Below are positions 15,622-24,535 of a stretch of DNA of 54,359 nucleotides, one piece after another; the first letter of the stretch is position 1; every line of letters starts with the position of its first letter. Source of the stretch: Helcococcus bovis. Lineage in GTDB: Bacteria > Bacillota > Clostridia > Tissierellales > Peptoniphilaceae. Location of the stretch: NCBI RefSeq assembly GCF_046035435.1, contig NZ_JBFNFH010000012.1. One strand, given 5' to 3'. The notes under the pieces are model-generated. The model was given only the letters and a program-made list of their open reading frames with translations. It ran no database searches and was not told the origin of the DNA. Position numbers and translations under genes: made by a program.

Positions 15622-17056
15622 TCTAACCATGGGCAGTTTATTTTCAGGCTCTGGAGGATTTGAACTTGCATCACAGATGGTAGGGATAACGCCTATTTGG
15701 AACAGTGAAGTAGAGCCATTTCCTATTTTGGTAACTAGAAAAAATCTACCAAGGGTTAAACATTTAGGAAATATAAAAAAGATTGATGGAAGTAAAATAG
15801 ATCCTGTTGATATCATTACATTTGGTAGTCCTTGCCAAGATTTATCTATCGCAGGAAAGCGTGAAGGGTTAGACGGAAGTAAGTCTAACCTTTTTTATGA
15901 GGCAATACGAATTGTAAAAGAAATGAGGGATAAGACGAATGGAGAAAAACCAAGATATATCATTTGGGAAAATGTGCCAGGAGCCTTTTCAAGTAACAAA
16001 GGAGAAGACTTTAGATGCGTCCTTGAAGAAATCTGCAAAATCAAAGAAGATAAAACATTTATCCCTAAAGCTACCAAGTGGTCAAACAGTGGAAGTATTG
16101 TGGGAAGAGAATTCTCTCTTTGTTGGCGAGTGCTTGATGCTCGGTATTTTGGAGTACCCCAAAGACGTAGAAGAATCTTTCTTGTCACAGATTTTAATGG
16201 ACAACGTGCCGGAGAAATATTATTTGACCAAGAAAGCCTGTCAGGGGATATTAAACAGAGCGAAACTTCGAGGAAAGAAACTGCCAGAAGTTTTAGAAAG
16301 AGCACTACAATATGCTTAAATGACCATGGCGGAGAGCGAATGGATGTAACGAATGAGTACACACCAACTCTTAGGGCAAAAGGAAATAGAGCACCTTGTG
16401 TTTTTGAAAATCATGGACAAGACTCACGCTTTAACGGTCCTCTTGAAATAAGCCCTACAATTGGCGCAAATCTTGGTTTAGGTGGGAACAATCAGCCACT
16501 GGTAGTAAATGCCAAGACTTATGATATTCGCCTTACAAGCGAAAACACGAAAAACGTAAGGGCAAATATTTATGAAACAGATACTTCAAGAACCATTGAT
16601 ACTGGGGGAAACAATCCAGATAGAAATCAAGGTGGGCTTGCAGTAGTCTATTCAACAAGTAAGAATTCTCACCATACTATCGCAAATACCAATGAAGTGG
16701 GAACTCTAGTTGCAACTGATTATAAAGACCCACCAATTGTAAATGAGAGAAACTTTAAGGTAAGACGATTAACACCAACTGAGTGTGGAAGGCTACAAGG
16801 CTTTCCAGATAATTGGTGTGAAGATTTATCTATTTTAAATCCTACGACTGAAGAACTTAATTTTTGGAAAGATGTGTTTGAAGAGTATCGAATCATTAAT
16901 GGTAAAATAAAATCAAAATCTGAAAAGCAAATTCGTAAATGGCTTTTAAATCCATATTCAGACTCGGCTCAGTATAAGATGTGGGGTAATGGAATAGCCC
17001 TTCCTTGTGTCGTTTACATTATGAAAAAACTTGTTACGATAAGTTCTAAAAGTTAA
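15614..17056 (+). CDS. Phage DNA cytosine-C5 methyltransferase
   Basis: About 480 residues, ATG at 15614 with AGGTGAT upstream. C5 motifs: MGSLFSGSGGFELA, FGSPCQDLSIAG with catalytic Cys, WENVPGAF, YFGVPQRRRRIF, RRLTPTECGRLQGFPDNW and WGNGIALPC. A long variable target-recognition region (about residues 220-370) contains repeated PTL/PTIGAN/TLVATD strand motifs typical of multi-target phage enzymes. It is distinct from the M.HaeIII-like enzyme at 527 and sits after MetK and the ParB-methyltransferase. Confidence 0.9.
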   Translation: MTNLTMGSLFSGSGGFELASQMVGITPIWNSEVEPFPILVTRKNLPRVKHLGNIKKIDGSKIDPVDIITFGSPCQDLSIAGKREGLDGSKSNLFYEAIRIVKEMRDKTNGEKPRYIIWENVPGAFSSNKGEDFRCVLEEICKIKEDKTFIPKATKWSNSGSIVGREFSLCWRVLDARYFGVPQRRRRIFLVTDFNGQRAGEILFDQESLSGDIKQSETSRKETARSFRKSTTICLNDHGGERMDVTNEYTPTLRAKGNRAPCVFENHGQDSRFNGPLEISPTIGANLGLGGNNQPLVVNAKTYDIRLTSENTKNVRANIYETDTSRTIDTGGNNPDRNQGGLAVVYSTSKNSHHTIANTNEVGTLVATDYKDPPIVNERNFKVRRLTPTECGRLQGFPDNWCEDLSILNPTTEELNFWKDVFEEYRIINGKIKSKSEKQIRKWLLNPYSDSAQYKMWGNGIALPCVVYIMKKLVTISSKS

Positions 17057-17081
17057 AAATGTTAGATGAAATATGCAGAAA

Positions 17082-17127
17082 TAACTTGATAAATAAGTCC
17101 TTTAGAGTGATATATAGTGTAACGAAA
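17082..17127 (+). promoter_or_regulatory. Copy 1 of ACTTGATAAATA-type phage promoter element
   Basis: ACTTGATAAATA..., then GATATATAG and TAACGAAAA, before the 63-residue gene at 17145. The same order of words occurs at 17560 and 38739. A TTGATA -35 box and ATATA-like -10 box about 18-20 bases apart suggest a promoter. Confidence 0.5.
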
Positions 17128-17144
17128 AACACAGGAGAAAAACC

Positions 17145-17336
17145 ATGAACAAAAAACTAGAAAAGAAATTATACGACATTGCAGCAAAACATAGTTACGC
17201 AGTTGAACACCGAGGAGATTTGAAAAGTCGACACAACGATGGTGATGATTTTTTAGACATGTCAGTGTGGGGGATTGAAAGGATGCTAAAAGAAGCATAC
17301 GAATTAGGTAAATCAGATGGAAAAAATGAAAAGTAG
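17145..17336 (+). CDS. Small phage protein, DUF6900-like
   Basis: 63 residues: KLEKKLYDIAAKHSYAVEHR, then GDDFLDMSVWGIERMLKEAY. The pattern fits DUF6900-type proteins found in phages and conjugative elements. Function unknown. It has an AGGAGA RBS and its own promoter-like element at 17082. Its end overlaps the next gene by 20 bases. Confidence 0.65.
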   Translation: MNKKLEKKLYDIAAKHSYAVEHRGDLKSRHNDGDDFLDMSVWGIERMLKEAYELGKSDGKNEK

Positions 17337-17538
17337 AATTGAAAGTTTGAGGCTTGAGTACCGAAAAGGTACTCGAGTAAAACTTATCGAAATGAATGAT
17401 AAATGGGCACCACCTGTTGGAACACTTGGAACAGTAAAAGGTGTTGATGATTTAGGATCACTGCTTGTTTCTTGGGATAATGGCAGTTCTCTTAGTGTAA
17501 TTTATGGTGTGGATAAAGTTGAAAAAATAGTAGAATAA
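17317..17538 (+). CDS. DUF4314 protein
   Basis: 73 residues. The beta-strand core GTRVKLIEMNDKWAPPVGT, then GTVKGVDDLGSLLVSWDNGS, is the DUF4314 signature, seen in phages and integrative elements. It is an SH3-like small fold of unknown role. ATG 17317 or 17326; neither has a strong RBS, so coupling to the preceding gene is likely. Confidence 0.7.
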   Translation: MEKMKSRIESLRLEYRKGTRVKLIEMNDKWAPPVGTLGTVKGVDDLGSLLVSWDNGSSLSVIYGVDKVEKIVE

Positions 17539-17559
17539 TGCCGATATTTCTTTAAAAAC

Positions 17560-17606
17560 AACTTGCTATTATTTTGATTATACGGGAATATACACATAAC
17601 AAAAGC
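17560..17606 (+). promoter_or_regulatory. Copy 2 of ACTTG...TACGGGAATATACACATAACAAAA promoter element
   Basis: ACTTGCTATT at 17561, TACGGGAATA at 17581 and TACACATAACAAAA following, directly before AAGGAG of the gene at 17620. It is almost identical in its second half to the copy at 38739. Confidence 0.55.
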
Positions 17607-17619
17607 AAGGAGAACAACG

Positions 17620-17865
17620 ATGAACAAACAAGAAGTATTCAAAGAAGCAACAATAAAATTACAAGAAAAGCAAAAAGCACTTTACGAAAGAGAGCCAGAA
17701 AGAAAACTTTATGATGAAGGAAAAATTGGCTGGAATGAATATGTAAAGCTTTCAATTAAAAGAGAAGAAGAATTAAGACTAGCCTACCAAGGAAATGAAA
17801 ACTACGAACTTTATGATGCAGGACTTATTTCCTACGATGAGTTCTTAGCCTTGGAGGGAAAATAA
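17620..17865 (+). CDS. Hypothetical phage protein
   Basis: 81 residues, strongly charged and helical, with two similar halves: ERKLYDEGKIGWNEYVKL and NYELYDAGLISYDEFLAL. Both contain a L-Y-D-x-G-x-I-x-(W/Y)-x-E-(Y/F) unit, so the protein looks like an internal duplication. Function unknown. AAGGAG precedes the ATG; the next gene begins directly after the stop. Confidence 0.6.
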   Translation: MNKQEVFKEATIKLQEKQKALYEREPERKLYDEGKIGWNEYVKLSIKREEELRLAYQGNENYELYDAGLISYDEFLALEGK

Positions 17866-18060
17866 ATGACGCGTTTTGAAATAGACTACCTTGATGCAAA
17901 AGAAGGAAATGGCATAGAAGTGCTAAAGAAAAGAAAACAAGAACTCAAGGATCTAAAGCAAAAATTAAGTGTGTGTAAGAATGGATTTAGAGCACAGTGC
18001 TTAATGCAAGAAATCGAAATAAAAGAAAAAGAGTATCAGAAAATAGATGACTTATTTTAA
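17866..18060 (+). CDS. Hypothetical phage protein, coiled
   Basis: 64 residues, Lys/Glu-rich and probably coiled coil (LKKRKQELKDLKQKLSVCKN). No recognisable domain. Its ATG follows the previous stop immediately, with GGAGGG inside the end of the upstream gene. It ends just before two small terminator-like hairpins. Confidence 0.55.
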   Translation: MTRFEIDYLDAKEGNGIEVLKKRKQELKDLKQKLSVCKNGFRAQCLMQEIEIKEKEYQKIDDLF

Positions 18061-18072
18061 TAAAAGGAAATT

Positions 18073-18120
18073 GGGCGAATGCTCTTTTTCTCGTTAGCTG
18101 GGCCAGTAAGGTCTTTTTTT
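18073..18120 (+). terminator. Two small hairpins with T-tracts before the large terminase gene
   Basis: GGGC-GAAT-GCTC followed by TTTTT, then GGCC...GGTC followed by TTTTTTT. The stems are only 4 bp, so they are weak terminators or attenuators separating the small genes from the structural operon. Confidence 0.4.
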
Positions 18121-18147
18121 ATTACCTAAAATTTGGGAGGGATAACT

Positions 18148-19737
18148 GTGAAATATAAACCAAGTCCGTTTAAGCAAAAAACATCTAAATACAACAAAGA
18201 CTTAGCTGATTATGCGGTAAATTTCATTGAATGTTTATCCCATACTAAAGGAACGTGGGCAGGTAAACCATTCAAACTACTCCCTTGGCAAGAACAGATA
18301 ATTCGTGATTTATTTGGTATTGTGAAAAAAGATGGGTATCGCCAATTTAACACAGCGTACATAGAAATCCCAAAGAAAATGGGTAAGAGTGAACTTGCAG
18401 CAGCTGTTGCACTCCTTCTTTGTTGTGGCGATTTTGAAGAACGCGCTGAAGTGTATGGGTGTGCTGCAGATAGGCAACAAGCGAGTATTGTTTTTGAAGT
18501 GGCAGCTGATATGGTAAGGATGTGTCCAGCATTAAATAAAAGAGTGAAGATCCTAGCTTCTCAAAAACGAATCGTATATCTACCAACCAATAGTTTTTAT
18601 CAAGTGTTATCGGCAGAAGCTTATTCTAAACACGGTTTTAATATTCATGGTGTTGTCTTTGATGAACTTCATACTCAGCCTAACCGAAAACTTTTTGATG
18701 TTATGACAAAAGGCTCAGGAGATGCTAGAACACAGCCGTTATATTTTTTAATTACAACAGCTGGAACAGATACGAATTCCATATGTTATGAAACTCATCA
18801 AAAAGCAAAAGATATTTTAGAAGGTAGGAAAGTTGATCCAACCTTTTATCCTGTGATTTATGGGGCAGATGAGAGTGATGATTGGACTGATCCATTAACT
18901 TGGAAAAAAGCCAACCCATCACTTGGTGTAACTGTGCCGATTGAAAAGGTAAAAATGGCTTGTGAGTCTGCAAAACAAAACCCAGGAGAAGAAAATGCCT
19001 TCAGACAGCTAAGACTTAATCAATGGGTAAAACAAGCTGTCCGTTGGATGCCGATGGAAAAATGGGATGCCTGTTCCTTTGTTGTTAATGAAGAAGAATT
19101 AGAAGGTAGGGTATGTTATGGAGGCTTAGACCTTTCGTCAACAACAGACCTTACAGCTTTTGTATTAGTCTTTCCACCAGTTGATGAAGATGATAAGTAT
19201 GTAATACTGCCATATTTTTGGTTGCCAGAAGATACCATTTCTCTTCGTGTAAGACGAGATCATGTTCCCTACGATATTTGGGAAAGGCAAGAAAAAATAG
19301 GCACCACTGAAGGAAATGTCGTTCACTATGCACACATTGAAAAATTTATCGAACGCTTAGGAGAAAAATTTAATATTAAAGAGATTGCTTTCGATAGATG
19401 GGGTGCTGTACAAATGGTTCAAAACCTAGAAGCGATGGGATTTACTGTTGTACCCTTTGGACAGGGGTTTAAGGATATGAGTCCACCAACAAAAGAATTA
19501 ATGAAACTTACCTTAGAGCAAAAAATAGCACATGGTGGACATCCTGTTTTAAGATGGAATATGGATAATATTTTTATTCGAACAGATCCTGCAGGAAATA
19601 TTAAAGCAGATAAAGAAAAATCAACAGAAAAAATTGACGGTGCGATTGCAACCATAATGGCATTAGATAGAGCAATTCGTTGTGGGAATGTGAACATTGA
19701 AAGTGTTTATGATAATAGAGGATTGCTTTTTCTTTAG
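18148..19737 (+). CDS. Terminase large subunit
   Basis: 529 residues from GTG 18148, chosen because GGGAGGG sits upstream; the TTG at 18133 overlaps that RBS. The ATPase half has PKKMGKSEL (Walker A-like, about 74-82) and VVFDELHTQ (Walker B, about 167-175). The nuclease half has GGLDLSSTTDLTAF and DGAIATIMA with acidic residues. It pumps DNA into the prohead and cuts it. It heads the structural block, but an extra gene separates it from the portal. Confidence 0.93.
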   Translation: MKYKPSPFKQKTSKYNKDLADYAVNFIECLSHTKGTWAGKPFKLLPWQEQIIRDLFGIVKKDGYRQFNTAYIEIPKKMGKSELAAAVALLLCCGDFEERAEVYGCAADRQQASIVFEVAADMVRMCPALNKRVKILASQKRIVYLPTNSFYQVLSAEAYSKHGFNIHGVVFDELHTQPNRKLFDVMTKGSGDARTQPLYFLITTAGTDTNSICYETHQKAKDILEGRKVDPTFYPVIYGADESDDWTDPLTWKKANPSLGVTVPIEKVKMACESAKQNPGEENAFRQLRLNQWVKQAVRWMPMEKWDACSFVVNEEELEGRVCYGGLDLSSTTDLTAFVLVFPPVDEDDKYVILPYFWLPEDTISLRVRRDHVPYDIWERQEKIGTTEGNVVHYAHIEKFIERLGEKFNIKEIAFDRWGAVQMVQNLEAMGFTVVPFGQGFKDMSPPTKELMKLTLEQKIAHGGHPVLRWNMDNIFIRTDPAGNIKADKEKSTEKIDGAIATIMALDRAIRCGNVNIESVYDNRGLLFL

Positions 19738-19818
19738 GTTAAAGTCTATTAAATAATCGTAACAATAATGATAGTTTTATTTTTTGAAATTGTAGTAAGA
19801 TTTTTATAGGAGGTTGAT

Positions 19819-20034
19819 ATGTTCCTTTATAAAATCAAAGAATTTCTACGAAACCATAATGATATAAACTCTTATGTTATGATTCAACAAATCATGCATC
19901 CTTTAATAAAGCTAACGACAAACATGGAAGATGATGAAAGCGAGGAGTTTTTAGAATTATACGACCATGTTATTGAAAAGATCGCATGGGATAATATTTC
20001 TAAAATATTAGGCAAACATAAGAGTGAAAACTAA
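19819..20034 (+). CDS. Hypothetical protein between terminase and portal genes, possible moron
   Basis: 71 residues (MFLYKIKEFLRNHNDINSYV ... LYDHVIEKIAWDNISKILGK), acidic in the middle, helical, no known motif. It has a strong RBS (AGGAGG), an AT-rich upstream region and its own terminator at 20042-20073. Isolated genes with their own control inside a structural operon are often morons: lysogenic conversion, exclusion or anti-defence genes. Confidence 0.6.
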   Translation: MFLYKIKEFLRNHNDINSYVMIQQIMHPLIKLTTNMEDDESEEFLELYDHVIEKIAWDNISKILGKHKSEN

Positions 20035-20041
20035 ATAAACT

Positions 20042-20073
20042 AAAAGCATCTGTCATTTGATAGGTGCTTTTTT
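20042..20073 (+). terminator. Intrinsic terminator after the small gene
   Basis: AAAAGCATCT (20042-20051) and AGGTGCTTTT (20062-20071) pair with one G-T and lead into a T-tract. Confidence 0.7.
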
Positions 20074-20097
20074 GATGAGAAAAAGGAGATTGAAACG

Positions 20098-21354
20098 ATG
20101 GGAATTTTAAGTGGCTTATTTAAATCTAGAGATAAACCAGAAAATAAACTAAGTCATAATAGCTACACATTTTTTACTGGACAGTCATCTAGTGGAAAAC
20201 GAGTCAATGAAAGAACGGCTATGCAAATGACTGCAGTCTATTCATGTGTTCGCATTTTATCGGAAACATTAGCAAGTTTACCACTTCATGTCTATGAAAC
20301 AACAGAAGTAGGAAATAAAAAAGCAACAAGTCATAGCTTATATCATCTACTACATGATGAACCCAATCCTGAAATGACAAGTTTTATTTTTAGAGAAACC
20401 CTTATGACACATTTATTACTTTGGGGAAATGCCTATGCTCAAATTATTAGGAATGGTAAAGGTGATGTGATAGGGCTGTATCCACTCATGCCAGATAAGA
20501 TGAAAGTCGATAGGGATGAGCACAACACCATTTTTTATGAATATCAATCAGGTGATGGTAAGAAAGTCTTACTAACCACTCAAGATGTCCTTCATATTCC
20601 AGGACTTGGATTTGATGGACTGGTGGGTTACTCTCCTATTGCGATGGCAAAAAATGCGATTGGTATGTCTATTGCAGCAGAAGAGTATGGAGCAAAGTTT
20701 TTCTCAAACGGTGCAACACCGAGTGGTATTTTAGAACATCCAGGTACAGTTAAAAATGCTGAAAGCCTAAGAGAAAGTTGGATGCGTGGTTTTTCAGGGA
20801 GTAATTCTCATAAAGTAGCCATCCTTGAAGAAGGAATGAAGTACACGTCGATTTCTATTAGTCCAAATGAAGCACAGTTTTTAGAAACACGTAAATTTCA
20901 AATTAACGAGATAGCTAGAATTTTCAGAGTGCCACCTCATATGGTAGGCGACCTTGAAAAATCTAGCTTTTCTAATATTGAACAACAGTCACTAGAATTT
21001 GTGAAGTATACCTTAGATCCATGGGTTATTCGATTTGAACAAGCCATCAACAGACGACTGTTAAAGGAAAATGAAAAATCAACATACTACGTGAAGTTTA
21101 ATGTGGATGGTTTACTTCGTGGTGACTACCAATCAAGAATGAATGGTTATGCAGTCGGTAGACAAAATGGGTGGATGAGTGCCAATGATATCAGAGCACT
21201 TGAAAACTTGGATAAAATTCCCAAAGAAGAAGGTGGCGATTTGTATCTCATTAATGGGAACATGCTCCCACTAAAAAATGCAGGAGCATTTGCAAATATA
21301 AATAAGGAGGACAATACGAGTGAAGAAATTTTGGAACTGGAAGACCAAAAATGA
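20098..21354 (+). CDS. Portal protein, HK97 family
   Basis: 418 residues. NERTAMQMTAVYSCVRILSE, LPLHVYE, DEPNPEMTSFIFRETLMTHL and the RIFRVPPHMVGDLE and SNIEQQSLEFVKYTLDPW motifs are those of HK97-type portals. The protein forms the dodecameric ring through which DNA enters the head. AAGGAG precedes the ATG. The gene overlaps the protease gene by 35 bases. Confidence 0.93.
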   Translation: MGILSGLFKSRDKPENKLSHNSYTFFTGQSSSGKRVNERTAMQMTAVYSCVRILSETLASLPLHVYETTEVGNKKATSHSLYHLLHDEPNPEMTSFIFRETLMTHLLLWGNAYAQIIRNGKGDVIGLYPLMPDKMKVDRDEHNTIFYEYQSGDGKKVLLTTQDVLHIPGLGFDGLVGYSPIAMAKNAIGMSIAAEEYGAKFFSNGATPSGILEHPGTVKNAESLRESWMRGFSGSNSHKVAILEEGMKYTSISISPNEAQFLETRKFQINEIARIFRVPPHMVGDLEKSSFSNIEQQSLEFVKYTLDPWVIRFEQAINRRLLKENEKSTYYVKFNVDGLLRGDYQSRMNGYAVGRQNGWMSANDIRALENLDKIPKEEGGDLYLINGNMLPLKNAGAFANINKEDNTSEEILELEDQK

Positions 21355-22027
21355 TAGTGAACATATTTTATTTTTAAATGGCACGATTGCTGAAGAGTCT
21401 TGGTTTGATGATGATATCACACCAAGGCTTTTTAAATCTGAGTTAGAAAACCACAAAGGAGATATTACCGTTTGGATTAACTCTCCAGGTGGGGATTGCA
21501 TTGCAGCGGCACAAATTTACAACATGTTAATCGACCATAAAGGAGAAGTCGTTATTAAAGTTGATGGCATTGCTGCAAGTGCAGCATCGGTTATCGCAAT
21601 GGCAGGTACAAAGGTATTAATGAGCCCTGTATCTATGATGATGATTCATAATCCAATGACGGTTGCATTTGGAGATAAAGAACAGATGAAACAAGCGATG
21701 TCGATGTTAGATGAAGTCAAAGAGTCCATTATGAATGCTTATGAAATCAAGACAGGACTTCTTAGACAAAAATTATCCAACATGATGGATAGTGAAACAT
21801 GGATGAATGTGCATAAAGCGATTGAACTTGGTTTTTGTGATGGACTACTTGAAAGAGAAGAATCCGATATAGAAATACCAAATGTATCTAGTCAATATTC
21901 AAAGGTCGTTGTCGAAAACTCACTAAGAAAGAAGATAGCAGAAAAATGCCAAATCAATACAAAACAAGAAACTGTTAAGTCAAAGGACTTAATTGAAAGA
22001 CTCAACTTAATGAAAAATTGGAGGTAA
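21320..22027 (+). CDS. Prohead maturation protease, ClpP-like
   Basis: 235 residues, starting at GTG 21320 with AAGGAGG upstream. The S14/ClpP fold is visible: FLNGTIAEESWFDD, WINSPGGDCIAAAQIY, GIAASAASVIAMAG with the catalytic Ser near 87, and MMMIHNP with His110. It cleaves the scaffold part of the capsid protein. Followed directly by the major capsid gene. Confidence 0.92.
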   Translation: MKKFWNWKTKNDSEHILFLNGTIAEESWFDDDITPRLFKSELENHKGDITVWINSPGGDCIAAAQIYNMLIDHKGEVVIKVDGIAASAASVIAMAGTKVLMSPVSMMMIHNPMTVAFGDKEQMKQAMSMLDEVKESIMNAYEIKTGLLRQKLSNMMDSETWMNVHKAIELGFCDGLLEREESDIEIPNVSSQYSKVVVENSLRKKIAEKCQINTKQETVKSKDLIERLNLMKNWR

Positions 22028-22032
22028 ATAGT

Positions 22033-23196
22033 ATGAGTAAAATTTTAGAAATGATTGAAAAAAGAAATAAAGCATGGGAAGGTGCGAAGGCTTTTGTTGA
22101 AGCCAACAAAGACAAAGACGGACTGCTTTCAAAAGAACACATGGATCAGTACCAACAAATGGAAGATAAGATTAAAAACTTTAGTCAAGAAATTGATCGT
22201 ATGCAAAGGGAGGAACAAATGGAGAAAGAATTATCAAAACCAATTAATAAACCCATTACTGAAAAACCGCACCAGGACAAACACGAAAAGACAGGTCGTG
22301 CAAGTAAAGAATATAAAGATGGCATGTTAAAAGCACTTAGAACAAACTTTAAGCAAGTATCTAACGTGCTGCAAGAAGGTGTGGATGCAGATGGTGGTTA
22401 TTTAGTTCCAGAAGAATATGATGAGCGTTTAATTACTGTTCTTGAAGAAGAAAATATTATCCGTAGCTTAGCAACAATCATTCAAACATCAGGAAATCAC
22501 AAAATTAATATCGCAGGAACCTCTCCTGCAGCAGCTTGGATTGACGAGGGAGAGGAACTAAAATTCTCTGATGCGACATTTAAGCAGATGTTACTTGATG
22601 CGCATAAACTTCATGTCGCTATTAAAGTCACAGAAGAATTACTCTATGATAGTGCTTTTGATTTAGAAGACTATATCACAGAGCAATTTGGTAAAGCCTT
22701 AGCCAATGCTGAAGAAGATGCCTTCTTGAATGGTGATGGTAACAATAAACCAACCGGTATCTTTAATGAGACAAGTGGTGGTACGTTCTTAGATAAGGTA
22801 TCTGCAATTAAAGCAGATGATGTGATTAACTTAGTCCATGCCTTAAAACGTCCATATCGTAAAAATGCAGTCTTTATCACAAACGATAAGACAATCGCGC
22901 AAATTCGTAAATTCAAAGATAGTAATGGCGCCTATATTTGGCAACCAAGCTATCAACAAGGTGAGCCCGATAGACTATTAGGTTATCCAGTTTATACATC
23001 AGCATTTGCACCAGAAAATGCGATTGCTTTTGGGGATATTAGTTATTACAACATTGGAGATCGTGGTTCACGTTCATTTAAAGCATTAACTGAGTTATTT
23101 GCAGGAAACGGCATGATTGGTTATGTGGCAAAAGAAAGAGTTGATGCGAAACTTATTGTAAAAGAAGCAGTTCAAATTTTAAGTGTTCAAGGCTAG
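22033..23196 (+). CDS. Major capsid protein, HK97 family
   Basis: 387 residues from ATG 22033 with TTGGAGG upstream. Residues 1-95 form a charged coiled coil (delta/scaffold domain) that the protease would remove. The rest is the HK97 fold, with SNVLQEGVDADGGYLVPEEY, AAAWIDEGEELKFSDATF and NGDGNNKPTGIFN. It builds the icosahedral head. Confidence 0.93.
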   Translation: MSKILEMIEKRNKAWEGAKAFVEANKDKDGLLSKEHMDQYQQMEDKIKNFSQEIDRMQREEQMEKELSKPINKPITEKPHQDKHEKTGRASKEYKDGMLKALRTNFKQVSNVLQEGVDADGGYLVPEEYDERLITVLEEENIIRSLATIIQTSGNHKINIAGTSPAAAWIDEGEELKFSDATFKQMLLDAHKLHVAIKVTEELLYDSAFDLEDYITEQFGKALANAEEDAFLNGDGNNKPTGIFNETSGGTFLDKVSAIKADDVINLVHALKRPYRKNAVFITNDKTIAQIRKFKDSNGAYIWQPSYQQGEPDRLLGYPVYTSAFAPENAIAFGDISYYNIGDRGSRSFKALTELFAGNGMIGYVAKERVDAKLIVKEAVQILSVQG

Positions 23197-23210
23197 AAAG
23201 GAGATAAGCA

Positions 23211-23486
23211 GTGAGTCCAACACTCGAAGAAGTAAAACAATATGTCAGAGTAGATTCAAGTGATGATGACTTACTGCTTGAATCTCTTTTGGCAACATCA
23301 AAACAATTATGTATGCATATTTTAAGAGTAGATGAAACGTCTACTCTTTTATTATGCGAAGAAGTTAAGACTGCTATTTTGTATAGTGTCGCTTATCTAT
23401 ATGAGCATAGAGAAGAAGCAAACCACAAGGAGCTAACTTTAACACTAAGAAGTCTGCTTTTTGGAATTAGAAAGGCGGAATTCTAA
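23211..23486 (+). CDS. Head-tail connector protein (gp6-like)
   Basis: 91 residues, GTG start with AAAGGAG upstream. LEEVKQYVRVDSSDDDLLLE and helical repeats match the Phage_connect/gp6 family, which forms a ring under the portal. The stop overlaps the next ATG (TAATG). Confidence 0.8.
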   Translation: MSPTLEEVKQYVRVDSSDDDLLLESLLATSKQLCMHILRVDETSTLLLCEEVKTAILYSVAYLYEHREEANHKELTLTLRSLLFGIRKAEF

Positions 23487-23818
23487 TGAAAGTGAGCTTA
23501 TTAAATACTCGAATTATCATTCAAGAATCTATTATGACAATGGATGAAATAGGCAATCAACTTGAAGATTGGATGGATATGTATTCTTGTTTTGCAACGG
23601 TTAGTAAGGAAAGTCCACTTGAACAAACATCAGTGGGTGCAATATGGGATAGGTCTAAAATAGATTTTACGATTCGCTACTCATCTGAAGTGAGTCATCT
23701 TGATAGTACAAAACATAGAGTATTATTTAATGACAAAATTTATAACATCAAAGGTATTGACCATATGAACTTTAGAAAGAAAAGCTTAAAGCTACATTGT
23801 CAGTTGGTGGAAAGATGA
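23486..23818 (+). CDS. Head closure protein (SPP1 gp16-like)
   Basis: 110 residues of beta-rich sequence, with LEDWMDMYSCFATVSKESPL, DFTIRYSSEV and HRVLFNDKIYNIKGIDHMNF, the pattern of phage head-tail adaptor/stopper proteins. It starts at the TAATG overlap and ends in an ATGA overlap with the next gene, as usual in this module. Confidence 0.82.
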   Translation: MKVSLLNTRIIIQESIMTMDEIGNQLEDWMDMYSCFATVSKESPLEQTSVGAIWDRSKIDFTIRYSSEVSHLDSTKHRVLFNDKIYNIKGIDHMNFRKKSLKLHCQLVER

Positions 23819-24192
23819 AAGTCAAAGTAGATGATATGGCAAATGCTATTCAAAAAGAATTAGAGAAATATCAAAAAGTCACAACTGAACAACTAAAAAA
23901 AGTCATCAAGGAAGTTGGAAAAGAAACAAAAGAAATGATTCAATCTAGCGCACCGAAGAAAAGTGGCAAGTATGCGAAAAGTTGGGCAGTTAAAAGGGAT
24001 AAAGAGACAAGTGGTTCATTGAGTGTAGTGGTTCACTCTAGAAATAAGTATCAGCTGACGCATTTACTTGAATTTGGACATGCAAAAAGAGGCGGTGGAA
24101 GGACAAGGGCGATGCCACATATTGCAAATGCTGAGAAACAAGCAGTCAGTTCATTTGAACAAAAAGTAAAGGAGATATTAGAAAATGACTAG
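23815..24192 (+). CDS. HK97 gp10-like tail completion protein
   Basis: 125 residues from ATG 23815, overlapping the previous stop. VIKEVGKETKEMIQSSAPKK followed by SGKYAKSW and LTHLLEFGHAKRGGGRTRAM is the HK97 gp10/tail-joining signature. The longer frame from TTG 23797 lacks an RBS. Confidence 0.85.
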   Translation: MKVKVDDMANAIQKELEKYQKVTTEQLKKVIKEVGKETKEMIQSSAPKKSGKYAKSWAVKRDKETSGSLSVVVHSRNKYQLTHLLEFGHAKRGGGRTRAMPHIANAEKQAVSSFEQKVKEILEND

Positions 24193-24535
24193 TTTAATAA
24201 ACGTGATTAAAGAAATGAATCTCCCTTATGCTTATCATCACTTTGCAGAAAGTAATGCGGTGAGCCCACCTTTTTTAATTTATCTGTTACCAAGTACCAA
24301 TCACTTCAAAGCAGATGGGAAAATCCATCATAAAATATCAGTGGTTCATCTAGAACTTTATACAGATAAAAAAGACATCACTTTAGAAAGTAGATTAGAA
24401 AGTATTTTAGAAAAGTATGAGATTGTCTATGACAAGCATGAAACTTGGATTGAGAGCGAAAAGCTCTACGAAGTTTTATATACATTTGAAATGGAGGAAC
24501 AAAAATTATGGCAAACAAAGTCAAATATAATTTAA
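24185..24535 (+). CDS. Tail terminator/minor tail protein
   Basis: 116 residues (SPPFLIYLLPSTNHFKADGK ... LELYTDKKDITLESRLES). It fits the small tail-terminator family found between gp10-like and major tail genes, identified mainly by position and the strand pattern. It overlaps both neighbours by 8 and 28 bases. Confidence 0.7.
   Translation: MTSLINVIKEMNLPYAYHHFAESNAVSPPFLIYLLPSTNHFKADGKIHHKISVVHLELYTDKKDITLESRLESILEKYEIVYDKHETWIESEKLYEVLYTFEMEEQKLWQTKSNII

Noticed and set aside
15895..16362. Antisense and +frame open reading frames inside the C5 methyltransferase gene
   Set aside because: Both lie fully within a motif-complete methyltransferase; no start signals and no recognisable domains.
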